Shown here one piece after another: positions 7,820 to 14,354 of a stretch of 19,831 nt of DNA. The position numbers were made by a program, and so were the translations under genes. Below the pieces are notes generated by a model that searched no databases, was not told the DNA's origin, and saw only the letters and a program-made list of their open reading frames with translations. Where the stretch lies: positions 1 to 19,831 of the forward strand of contig CAZDME010000023.1 of the NCBI GenBank assembly GCA_964506785.1. The letters run 5' to 3'. This DNA is from CAZDME01 sp964506785 [NCBI: uncultured bacterium]. GTDB taxonomy: Bacteria; CAZDME01; JAYEMH01. Each line of letters starts with the position of its first letter. Position 1 is the stretch's first letter.

Positions 7820-7850
7820 AAAAACTTGCACCTACGAGGTGCAAGTTTTT
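7820..7850. repeat. 31-nt perfect palindrome, gspH-side flank of the RAYT unit
   Basis: The arm AAAAACTTGCACCT (7820-7833), loop ACG and arm AGGTGCAAGTTTTT (7837-7850) form the exact reverse complement of 7104-7134; only the loop triplet reveals the orientation. It lies 11 nt after the gspH stop and 20 nt before the transposase ATG. The outer flank AGGT (7851-7854) mirrors ACCT beside the partner. For RNA running leftward from gspH this is the first hairpin met, and it ends in five U residues, so partial termination before the transposase is possible. Confidence 0.9.
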
Positions 7851-7861
7851 AGGTTGAGTTT

Positions 7862-8386
7862 TTATTTGTTATATTCATAGTCGTAAATAGCTACCCGGCT
7901 GGTAGGGGCGCTAATTACTATAGTGTTTCTTTTCTTTTCACCATTTTGAAGGTAAATCCGGCAATTTTCGCTGCCGCCATCAGGGGAAAAATCCAGATGG
8001 GCTTGGCCCATAAAACTTTCCCCCCGGGGAGTGATAATTTTTAAGAATTCGATATCCCGGCCGAGGGTACGTTCTTTTATTAAAGAGGTAGTAAATTTTG
8101 TAAATTTACCAGTATCATCGATAGATTTTTCTACCCAAAAACCACTTTTTTCTAAGTCAAAATAGATGCGGTATTTTTTCCCTTCGGAAACGCTGTGGAA
8201 ATGAGCAAAACGGATGGTCTGGCTGAGATTGCGGCCGGCTCTTTCTAAACCAACTCCGCGGGAAAATTTTCTAAAATTAGGTAAAGCGAAGAGAGAAAGC
8301 GTGCCGATAATAATAACGACGATAATCAATTCAGTTAAGACAAAGCCGGCCTGCCTTTTAAAATTAATCCCAATTGGTAATGTCAT
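7862..8386 (-). CDS. gspH: T2SS minor pseudopilin GspH
   Basis: This is the minor pseudopilin thought to join the tip complex to the GspG shaft. The frame extends up to 8473, but that would overlap gspG by 110 nt. The ATG at 8386 gives a 174-residue protein, a normal 14-residue leader (ending KRQAG) and a 23-nt overlap with gspG; ATG at 8398 is an alternative. The mature N-terminus FVLTELIIVVIIIGTLSLFA has Glu at position 5. The globular part contains RNLSQTIRFAHFHSVSEGKKYRIYFD and a GQAHLDFSPDGGSE segment, typical of the GspH/FimT beta fold. After its stop the operon is interrupted by the RAYT unit. Confidence 0.88.
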   Translation of the reverse strand: MTLPIGINFKRQAGFVLTELIIVVIIIGTLSLFALPNFRKFSRGVGLERAGRNLSQTIRFAHFHSVSEGKKYRIYFDLEKSGFWVEKSIDDTGKFTKFTTSLIKERTLGRDIEFLKIITPRGESFMGQAHLDFSPDGGSENCRIYLQNGEKKRNTIVISAPTSRVAIYDYEYNK

Positions 8387-8852
8387 CTCCGCCGCCATCT
8401 TTTTTATCCGGACCAAGAGATTGCAAATCATAGTCTGAGTTATGTCCCCCCGGGGATTTATACAGATAGTCACTTACCCAGGGATCCTTGGGTATTGTTT
8501 TTTTAAGATATGGGCCTTGCCAATTGGGTGTCTCTTTTGGCTGGGTGCGCAGGGCGGCTAAACCTTCTTCTGTCGTCGGGAAACGGCCATTATGAAGTTC
8601 AAACATGTCCAGGGCTAAGGAGAATATTTCTAATTGGGACCTGGCTGCTTCAATACGGGCCTTTTTGGAAGTCCCGACAAAGCGAGGCAGAACAACCGAG
8701 GCTAAAATACCAATGATAATTATAACCAGCATCAATTCAATTAAGGTAAACCCCGTTGGAAGTCCGAACGAGAAACGGGGCATCTTGCTTTTCCTGGCAA
8801 AGGGGAACCGTATTTCTAACGGGGCAAAGCCGATTTTATTTCTATCGCTCAT
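8364..8852 (-). CDS. gspG: T2SS major pseudopilin GspG
   Basis: GspG subunits build the pseudopilus shaft that drives secretion. The 162 residues contain the cleavage site at G34 (LPTG then FTLIELMLVIIIIGILAS), Glu at mature position 5 and the nearly invariant GspG core (VLPRFVGTSKKARIEAA, LDMFELHNGRFPTTEEGL, ALRTQP, WQGPYLKKTIPKDPWVSDY). The acidic tail HNSDYDLQSLGPDKKDGGGDD matches the calcium-binding loop of the family. The ATG at 8852 is favoured by a perfect AGGAGG 7 nt upstream, giving a long 34-residue leader. ATG at 8783 (M24) would give a more usual leader of 11 and has AGGA 8 nt upstream, so the true start is open. Confidence 0.96.
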   Translation of the reverse strand: MSDRNKIGFAPLEIRFPFARKSKMPRFSFGLPTGFTLIELMLVIIIIGILASVVLPRFVGTSKKARIEAARSQLEIFSLALDMFELHNGRFPTTEEGLAALRTQPKETPNWQGPYLKKTIPKDPWVSDYLYKSPGGHNSDYDLQSLGPDKKDGGGDDITNWD

Positions 8853-8859
8853 AAGATTT

Positions 8860-8865
8860 CCTCCT
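8860..8865 (-). promoter_or_regulatory. Strong Shine-Dalgarno of gspG
   Basis: AGGAGG on the minus strand, 7 nt before the ATG at 8852. It is the best SD in the T2SS cluster, fits the need for far more GspG than other subunits, and supports the long-leader start. Confidence 0.75.
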
Positions 8866-8914
8866 TCAGTTGTCAGTGGATTCTAATCAGGTTTTCTTTC
8901 TTCAAAAACCAAAA

Positions 8915-8942
8915 GACAGAAGTCAGAAGATAGAAGTTAGAA
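8915..8942. repeat. Four degenerate 7-nt repeats in the gspF-gspG spacer
   Basis: On the plus strand gacagaa, gtcagaa, gatagaa and gttagaa follow one another without a gap, fitting the pattern GNYAGAA. They lie within the 135-nt spacer 8853-8987, the longest gap between T2SS genes apart from the RAYT unit. No hairpin or clear promoter was found in that spacer. Similar short tandem heptamers are seen in intergenic DNA of various bacteria; a role is unknown. Confidence 0.7.
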
Positions 8943-8987
8943 AAATCTATGTTCTTTTTTCTGCTATCTATCCTTTTTAATCTGCAT

Positions 8988-10205
8988 TTACCCAAGGGCT
9001 CCAGTGATTTGAAAAATTGGAAGAAGCATTGCCAAAACAATAAAACCAACGATAATTCCCATGAATAAAATGATAGCTGGTTCAAGGAGACTCGTTGTAG
9101 TTTTTAAGTTGTTTTCCAGTTCTCTCTCATAACTGGAAGCAATTTGATGGAGACTCTTCTCTAAATTTCCGCTTTCCTCACCTACGGCAATTATATTAGA
9201 AACTATCGGCGGGAAAAGCTTGCTTTGCCTTAACGGGGAAGCTAATCCTTGTCCGTCTCTAACTTTTTCTTTAATTTTGTCAAGTTTCCGGGAGACAACT
9301 TCATTGGCAACAGTTTCTTTCGAAAGTTCCAGAGACCTGAGGATGGGAACTCCATTGGAAATTAAATTGCCGACAGTAAGAGCAAAGCGGGAGATAATCA
9401 GGCTCTGAAAAATTTTCCCAGCCACCGGCAGGTTTAATTTTAAGCGGTCGAGTCGTAATCTTCCTTCAGCGGTATGGCTGTATTGACGAAAGGCGACGAT
9501 AGAGACAAAAATGACCGCTAAGGTAATAATGCCGCCCCAGCCATGGAAAAATTGAGAGACAGCAATTAAAACCTGGGTGGGAAGGGGAAGAGTTTGGCCT
9601 AAGTCTTCAAACATTATAACAAACTTAGGAATTACTGCCGTTAGAAGAAAAATAATTGTTGCCAGGGCAACTAACAGCATCGCCAGAGGATAAGCCATAA
9701 TCGAATGCAGTCGGGAGGTTAATTCCCTCTGTTTTTCCAGTAAGTTAGAAATATGAGTGAGGATTTTTTCTAAATCACCGCCGGCTTCTCCAGTTTTTAC
9801 CAAGCTTATATATAAAGGCGGAAAAAGCCTGGAGTATTTAGCTAAGCTTTGCGATAAAGGCTGGCCGTCTTGAACCTGATTTTGTATATCTTTAATAACT
9901 TCCCTGAATTTCAGATTAGTGGTTTGCTCTATCAAAACAGAAAAGGCCTGGGTTAAAGAGGTGCCGGCCCGGAGTAAATCCGAAAGCTGTCTGGTAAAAA
10001 CGACTAAATCCCGCCTGCTTATCTTTTTAATAATTATTTGAGCGGGACGATTTTTTCTGGAGGCCTGGATTATTTCTTCGATTTTTATGGGATAGAGCGC
10101 CTGCCGGCGAAGTTGCTCAATAAGAACTTTTTTGCTTTCGGCTTCAATGATTTCCGAAACTAATTGTCCCGATTTAGTTTTAGCCCGATAAGAGAAAGTC
10201 GGCAT
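8988..10205 (-). CDS. gspF: T2SS inner-membrane platform protein GspF
   Basis: GspF is the polytopic inner-membrane protein that passes ATPase motion to pseudopilus assembly. The 405 residues match the family's normal length. Two homologous cytoplasmic domains are visible: residues 65-160, with FTRQLSDLLRAGTSL and LVKTGEAGGDLEKIL, and residues 270-365, with FALTVGNLISNGVPIL and AVGEESGNLEKSL. Transmembrane helices lie at about 171-193, 222-240 and 375-398. The N-terminus PTFSYRAKTKSGQ is the standard opening of the family. Its ATG overlaps the gspE stop by one base (TAATG), so translation is coupled. Confidence 0.97.
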   Translation of the reverse strand: MPTFSYRAKTKSGQLVSEIIEAESKKVLIEQLRRQALYPIKIEEIIQASRKNRPAQIIIKKISRRDLVVFTRQLSDLLRAGTSLTQAFSVLIEQTTNLKFREVIKDIQNQVQDGQPLSQSLAKYSRLFPPLYISLVKTGEAGGDLEKILTHISNLLEKQRELTSRLHSIMAYPLAMLLVALATIIFLLTAVIPKFVIMFEDLGQTLPLPTQVLIAVSQFFHGWGGIITLAVIFVSIVAFRQYSHTAEGRLRLDRLKLNLPVAGKIFQSLIISRFALTVGNLISNGVPILRSLELSKETVANEVVSRKLDKIKEKVRDGQGLASPLRQSKLFPPIVSNIIAVGEESGNLEKSLHQIASSYERELENNLKTTTSLLEPAIILFMGIIVGFIVLAMLLPIFQITGALG

Positions 10206-11728
10206 TATTTGTTTATTTCCTCTACATGGGTTACCCGAAGTACTTCCTCAATCGAAGTCAATCCCTGATGGACTTTTTCCCAGCCGTCATCTCTGAGGGT
10301 TCTCATCCCTGAGGCGATTGCTTGCTGTTTAATGCGGCTGGTAGCAGTTTTCTCTAAAATAAGATTTTTTGTCTGTTCGGTGATTATAAGCAGTTCATAA
10401 ATAGCCGTTCTTCCTTTGTAACCGGTGTGCCGGCAGTCCTCGCAGCCCCTCCCGCGCCAAAATTTTTCTTTTCGCCATTTTACGGGATAATTAATTGCCG
10501 CCAGGAAATCTTCTCTTACCTTGTAGATTTCTTTGCACTTTGGACAGATAAGCCGCACCAAACGCTGGGCAATGACTGTTTTAAGGGATGAGGAAACCAG
10601 ATAGGGTTCAATGCCCATGTCAATCAATCGGGTAATCGCTCCCGGAGCATCGTTGGTGTGCAGGGTGCTAAAAACCAGATGGCCGGTTAAGGATGCCCGA
10701 ATAGCAATTCGGGCTGTGTCTAAATCGCGGATTTCTCCTATCATAATGACATCGGGATCCTGGCGAAGTATCGAACGCAGACCGTTAGCAAAAGTCAAGT
10801 CAATTTTTGGTTTAACTTGAATCTGATTGACTCCTTTGAGTTGATACTCAATTGGGTCTTCAATGGTAATAATCTTTTTATCTGAAGAATTAATTTTGCT
10901 GAGGCAGGCATAGAGAGTGGTCGTTTTGCCGCAGCCGGTCGGGCCGGTTTCTAAAATAATTCCGTAAGGAGTGGTAATCAAAGAGGAGATAACATTTAAA
11001 TCACCTTGAGATAATCCCAACTCTTCTAAATCCAGCATGAGGTGGCTGCTGGGAAGAAGGCGTAAATCAACACTTTCGCCAAAAAGAGTAGGGACAATGG
11101 AAACGCGGATATCAATATCGGCATCGGCAATTTTTAAGCGGATACGTCCATCTTGAGGAAGTCTTTTCTCAGCAATATTTAAATCAGCCATAATTTTAAT
11201 CCGGGAAATAAGGGCGGCTTGAAATCGTTTAATCGCCGGTGGGGTAGAGGTTTCATGCAGTAGCCCGTCAATCCGGTATCTTACCTTAAGCTCATCTTCA
11301 AAAGGCTCAATGTGAATATCGGTAGCTCTATCGCGGTAAGCCTCAAGAATTATCTGATTGACAAATTGGATGATAGAGGCATCTCCGGCTAATTTTTCAA
11401 TATCTTTAATTTCCTCTTCTTTGACTTCTAAACGGGGGTCCGCTTCCTCAACCATTTTTTCCATGGTTTCTGCTCCAATGCCGTAAAATTGCCGGATGGC
11501 TTTGGTGATTTTATCCTCACCAGCGGCAATGATTTCTACTTCGCTGCCCAGGAGAAGGCGCAGGTCATCTAAAGCCTCTAAATCGCGGGGATTAGCCATG
11601 GCTACCACCAGGCGGTTATCAATAATTTTTACCGGGATAAGTTTGTACTGATAAGCAAACTTGGCAGGGATTTTTTCAATTGCCAGAGGGTCGATATCTC
11701 CCTGAGAAAATTTTTCTGAAGCGCCCAT
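10205..11728 (-). CDS. gspE: T2SS secretion ATPase GspE
   Basis: GspE is the hexameric cytoplasmic ATPase that powers pseudopilus assembly. In its 507 residues an N1E-like domain (about 10-85) precedes the catalytic core. Walker A is GPTGCGKT (262-269), the Asp box TIEDPIEY (288-295), Walker B DPDVIMIGEIRD (324-335) and the His box GHLVFSTLHTND (349-360). Four cysteines (C395, C398, C429, C432) form the zinc-binding CM domain typical of GspE/PilB. It leads the minus-strand operon, and a GGAAGG element lies 8 nt before the ATG. PilB is the alternative reading, rejected because the neighbours include GspC, GspG and GspK. Confidence 0.97.
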   Translation of the reverse strand: MGASEKFSQGDIDPLAIEKIPAKFAYQYKLIPVKIIDNRLVVAMANPRDLEALDDLRLLLGSEVEIIAAGEDKITKAIRQFYGIGAETMEKMVEEADPRLEVKEEEIKDIEKLAGDASIIQFVNQIILEAYRDRATDIHIEPFEDELKVRYRIDGLLHETSTPPAIKRFQAALISRIKIMADLNIAEKRLPQDGRIRLKIADADIDIRVSIVPTLFGESVDLRLLPSSHLMLDLEELGLSQGDLNVISSLITTPYGIILETGPTGCGKTTTLYACLSKINSSDKKIITIEDPIEYQLKGVNQIQVKPKIDLTFANGLRSILRQDPDVIMIGEIRDLDTARIAIRASLTGHLVFSTLHTNDAPGAITRLIDMGIEPYLVSSSLKTVIAQRLVRLICPKCKEIYKVREDFLAAINYPVKWRKEKFWRGRGCEDCRHTGYKGRTAIYELLIITEQTKNLILEKTATSRIKQQAIASGMRTLRDDGWEKVHQGLTSIEEVLRVTHVEEINK

Positions 11729-11764
11729 CTCAACTGCCTTCCCTTTCTTTAACGTATAGCCTAT

Positions 11765-11793
11765 AATTTACTATATGTCTCCATGGAAGTCAA
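11765..11793 (-). promoter_or_regulatory. Candidate promoter of the gspE-led operon
   Basis: On the minus strand TTGACT (11788-11793) and TAAATT (11765-11770) are 17 nt apart. The -35 box matches five of six consensus bases and the -10 box four. The 5' leader to the gspE ATG would be about 30 nt. It is the best-placed candidate in the divergent region; activity is inferred. Confidence 0.5.
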
Positions 11794-11812
11794 TAGGAAT
11801 AAGAAAAACACT

Positions 11813-11840
11813 CCAACCCTCATTACTGGGGGAGGGTTGG
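11813..11840. repeat. Hairpin in the divergent intergenic region
   Basis: CCAACCCTC (11813-11821) and GAGGGTTGG (11832-11840) form a 9-bp perfect stem around a 10-nt loop. It lies between the two divergent promoter candidates. On the minus strand it is followed at short distance by five T residues and on the plus strand by TTT, so it might be a weak bidirectional terminator insulating the promoters, or an operator. The GC-rich arms stand out from the AT-rich surroundings and resemble dispersed REP-like palindromes. Confidence 0.6.
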
Positions 11841-11860
11841 TTTGATTCGAATCTTCATTC

Positions 11861-11889
11861 TTGACCAAAAGCGGGACTCATGGTAAGTT
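11861..11889 (+). promoter_or_regulatory. Candidate promoter of the kinase-ABC-nucleotidyltransferase operon
   Basis: TTGACC (11861-11866) is followed after 17 nt by TAAGTT (11884-11889), which has a TG one base upstream (extended -10 type). It is flanked by an 8-bp inverted repeat, GACCAAAA (11863-11870) and TTTTGGTC (11900-11907), that could be an operator. The -10 box itself is a weak match. Confidence 0.4.
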
Positions 11890-11926
11890 AAATGGAGAAT
11901 TTTGGTCCCCAACAGGGTAGTTTAAG

Positions 11927-12742
11927 ATGAAAAAAACAGTTAAATTAGATATTGCCAGGCTTATTTGTTCTTTGAATGGAGAAGGGGGGGAGGGGGTTTT
12001 AAACCAGATAGAACATTCCTATCGACATTTTGCGGTCTCTGGCGAAGGGAAGGGAGATATGTCTCTTAATTTCCAGGTTACCCCTTTTTTTGGCGAAGGA
12101 AAAAATCCAAAGATTTCTTTTGATTCTGAACGGAACTCTCTCCAAATGGAAACCGACAAATTTAATCTCTGGTTCAATTGCCAACTTAATGAAGGTAAAG
12201 CCGTAATTTCAAGCGATAACCCTCTTTTATCTTTAGGGACGATACTTCGCAATATCTATACCTGGCATCTGATGAATGGAGATGGCATTGTTTTTCATGC
12301 CAGCGGTTTAATAAAAGATGGTTCAGCCTATATTTTTATTGGCCCTTCAAAAAGCGGGAAAAGTACGGTGAGTAGACTGTCATCACATTTGACCCTTATT
12401 AACGATGATATAATTTTTTTAAGGGAGGGAAAAGACGGCTTCCGTATTTTTACTACCCCTCCCTGGAGCTGCCAGATAAAAGTCCTGGAGGCCAATATCT
12501 CTGTTCCTCTTCAGGCTCTGTTTCTTTTAAAAAAAGATAAAAGAAATTTTCTGGAAAAACTTTCTCACAAAGAAGCCCTTAGTCTGTTAATGACTTCTCC
12601 GTACTTACCTTTATCGACTGCCAATTTGGAAAGATTAATCAGCCGATTTCAAAGGCTTATAGCCCAAATCCCCACTTATAAATTACATTTCTTACCTCAG
12701 GTTTCATTTTGGCAGTGTATTAAAAATGAATTATCTCATTAA
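11927..12742 (+). CDS. HprK-like P-loop kinase
   Basis: The 271-residue protein is related to the C-terminal domain of HPr kinase and its PEPCK-like fold. FHASGLIKDGSAYIFIGPSK (123-142) leads into the P-loop GPSKSGKST (139-147), followed by HLTLINDDIIFL with the conserved Asp pair (160-161), as in HprK-related kinases. The N-terminal 110 residues are divergent and may bind a substrate. It is not a true HPr kinase: the HprK N-terminal domain and an HPr gene are absent. Relatives occur beside exosortase-type exopolysaccharide genes, and in lasso-peptide clusters where such a kinase phosphorylates the precursor. The stop overlaps the ABC ATPase start by 17 nt, so the products are made together. 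The substrate is unknown. Confidence 0.8.
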   Translation: MKKTVKLDIARLICSLNGEGGEGVLNQIEHSYRHFAVSGEGKGDMSLNFQVTPFFGEGKNPKISFDSERNSLQMETDKFNLWFNCQLNEGKAVISSDNPLLSLGTILRNIYTWHLMNGDGIVFHASGLIKDGSAYIFIGPSKSGKSTVSRLSSHLTLINDDIIFLREGKDGFRIFTTPPWSCQIKVLEANISVPLQALFLLKKDKRNFLEKLSHKEALSLLMTSPYLPLSTANLERLISRFQRLIAQIPTYKLHFLPQVSFWQCIKNELSH

Positions 12743-13526
12743 AACTTTTAACCTTACTAAAGAGTTCTTTCCGGCTAAAGGATTGCCTGAGTTTCTATTG
12801 CATCCTTTAAAACGTTCAAAGAAAATCTCGGCTCTTAATAGAATTAATCTTGAAATTCCAGAAGGAAAGATATTTTCCCTGCTCGGGCCCAATGGAGCAG
12901 GGAAAACCACTTTGATTAAAATTTTATGCGGCCTTATTTTACCTACCAGCGGCACTTCCGAAGTTTGCGGTTATGATGTTACAAAAGAAGGAACAGAGGT
13001 AAAGAACCTGGTCGGGCTGGTCACCGGTGAAGAACGCAGTTTCTATTGGCGCTTGACTGGGCGGGAAAATCTTCATTTCTTTGCGGCACTTCATGGATTT
13101 TCTTCTAAAAAGACCAATGAAAGAGTAAATTTTCTCTCCCAATTTCTTTCCCTTACGGATTTTTTGAATAAACGCTTTCAGGAATATTCAACAGGTATGA
13201 AACAGCGTTTAGCTATTGCCCGGAGCCTCCTTAATGACCCAAAGGTTTTATTTTTGGATGAACCGACTAAAAGCCTTGACCCGGAAAGTGCTGAAGAGCT
13301 GCGCCGCTTTATTTTAGAAAAATTGGTTAAAAAGGAAGGAAAGACAATTTTTTATACTACCCATCAGTTGAGTGAAGCAGAATTCTTTTCCGATTATATC
13401 GCCATTATGAAGAAAGGGCAAATTAAAATCTTCGGGAGTCTTACAGAGCTGCATCAAAAAAATCTTTTTAGCGGCGAGTTTACCTTAAAGAAATTTTATC
13501 ATGAAATTGTGAAGGAGGGAGTTTAG
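12726..13526 (+). CDS. ABC transporter ATP-binding protein (ABC-2 exporter)
   Basis: This is the nucleotide-binding subunit of an exporter, 266 residues. Walker A is GPNGAGKTT (54-62), the signature YSTGMKQRLAIARSLL (154-169), Walker B VLFLDEP (174-180) followed by TKSLDP, and the H-loop TTHQLSEAE has His213. The Q-loop region reads GLVTGEERSFYWRLTGREN (97-115), with Glu where Gln is usual. This variant is common in ATPases paired with ABC-2 permeases. An N-terminal extension (about 14-36, FFPAKGLPEFLLHPLKRSKK) precedes the core, as in several ABC-2 exporters of polysaccharides, lipids or peptides. It is co-translated with the preceding kinase and followed directly by its permease. Confidence 0.95.
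   Translation: MNYLIKTFNLTKEFFPAKGLPEFLLHPLKRSKKISALNRINLEIPEGKIFSLLGPNGAGKTTLIKILCGLILPTSGTSEVCGYDVTKEGTEVKNLVGLVTGEERSFYWRLTGRENLHFFAALHGFSSKKTNERVNFLSQFLSLTDFLNKRFQEYSTGMKQRLAIARSLLNDPKVLFLDEPTKSLDPESAEELRRFILEKLVKKEGKTIFYTTHQLSEAEFFSDYIAIMKKGQIKIFGSLTELHQKNLFSGEFTLKKFYHEIVKEGV
13513..13518 (+). promoter_or_regulatory. Shine-Dalgarno that fixes the TTG start of the ABC-2 permease
   Basis: AGGAGG lies 8 nt before TTG at 13527. It decides for the TTG over the in-frame ATG five codons later. Confidence 0.7.
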
Positions 13527-14336
13527 TTGCCTTTCCGAAAAATGTGGGCTTTTATCAGGAAGGACTTTCTTCTTTTTTCAAGCTACCGCCTTTCTTTTAT
13601 TCTAAGCTGGACGAGCATTCTTTTAGAAATTTCAATTTTTTATTTTATCGCCAAGCTTTTTGGGAAAGAGGCAAGCTCTTATCTTCAAAATTACGGCGGG
13701 GAATATTTCCCTTTTGTCCTTATTGGGATTGCATTTTCAAGCTATTTTTATACTTCTCTGAGAAGTTTCTCCCGGGAACTTCGTCAAGAACAGATGATGG
13801 GGACTTTAGAAGCAATACTGGTTAGCCCGACTAGTATTCCTTTAATTATTATTTCTTTGAGCCTTTGGAATTTTTTGTATACTTCTATTTCGGTAATCGT
13901 TTATTTAGTTTTTGGTGTAGCCATATTCGGGCTTGATTTATCTTTGGCTAACTTTGGCCTGGGCTTAGTGATATTGTTTCTGTCGATACTATCTTTTAGC
14001 GCCCTGGGTATCATTTCTGCCAGTTTCATTTTAGTCTTTAAACGGGGCGATCCTATTACTTGGCTCTTAGGAACGGCTTCTGCTCTTATGGGCGGAGTTT
14101 ATTTCCCGATTGCCGTTCTCCCTCAAGGATTACAGGCTATATCCAGGTTTTTGCCGATTACCTATGCCCTGAGAGCAATGCGTCATGTTTTACTTCAAGG
14201 TTTTGCAACCAGGGATGTCTTTTTAGAAATAGCTGTTCTTCTCACTTTCTGTCTGTTCCTTTTTCCCGCGAGTATATTTATTTTTAGATATGCGGTGAAA
14301 AAAGCCAAGATAGATGGAAGCCTGGTGTATTATTAA
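13527..14336 (+). CDS. ABC-2 type permease
   Basis: This is the membrane subunit of the exporter, 269 residues with six predicted transmembrane segments (about 23-43, 60-77, 100-130, 138-165, 172-195 and 235-255). Between the third and fifth helices the sequence reads SFSALGIISASFILVFKRGDP, and SALMGGVYFPIAVLPQGLQA precedes the conserved FLPITYALRAMRHVLLQG. That last stretch is the classic ABC-2 signature near the C-terminus. It begins with TTG immediately after the ATPase stop codon, supported by a strong SD. Substrate is not predictable from the sequence; the neighbours point to an envelope glycan, lipid or modified peptide. Confidence 0.93.
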   Translation: MPFRKMWAFIRKDFLLFSSYRLSFILSWTSILLEISIFYFIAKLFGKEASSYLQNYGGEYFPFVLIGIAFSSYFYTSLRSFSRELRQEQMMGTLEAILVSPTSIPLIIISLSLWNFLYTSISVIVYLVFGVAIFGLDLSLANFGLGLVILFLSILSFSALGIISASFILVFKRGDPITWLLGTASALMGGVYFPIAVLPQGLQAISRFLPITYALRAMRHVLLQGFATRDVFLEIAVLLTFCLFLFPASIFIFRYAVKKAKIDGSLVYY

Positions 14337-14354
14337 GCAGAAAAAAAAGAATTA

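Larger units (their letters stand above)
7104..7850 (-). mobile_element. RAYT unit: IS200-like transposase between two inverted palindromes
   Basis: A 747-bp unit sits inside the T2SS operon between gspH and gspI. It consists of a single HUH transposase gene bounded by two identical 31-nt palindromes in inverted orientation, with a further 4 nt shared on the outer side (ACCT and AGGT). No target-site duplication is visible, as expected for single-strand IS200/IS605-type chemistry. Removing the unit would leave only 21 nt between the gspH stop and the gspI ATG, the spacing normal for this operon, which supports insertion into an intact cluster. The transposase family and palindromes are seen directly; mobility is inferred. 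Confidence 0.8.

Noticed and set aside
7862-8473. The gspH frame open to an ATG at 8473
   Set aside because: It would overlap gspG by 110 nt and add a leader of over 40 residues; ATG at 8386 gives a normal 14-residue leader and a 23-nt overlap.
8915-8942. CRISPR-like repeat array
   Set aside because: Units are 7 nt and contiguous with no spacers, and no cas genes are present.
8873-9085. 70-codon minus-strand frame across the gspF end and spacer
   Set aside because: It overlaps the conserved GspF C-terminus in another frame, and its second half is spacer DNA with heptamers.
2095-11728. Type IVa pilus locus
   Set aside because: GspC has a PDZ domain, GspG has the calcium-loop tail and GspK is present; PilT, PilC-specific context and a major pilin are missing.
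11927-12742. True HPr kinase/phosphorylase
   Set aside because: The N-terminal HprK domain is absent and there are no HPr or PTS genes nearby; only the P-loop catalytic half is comparable.
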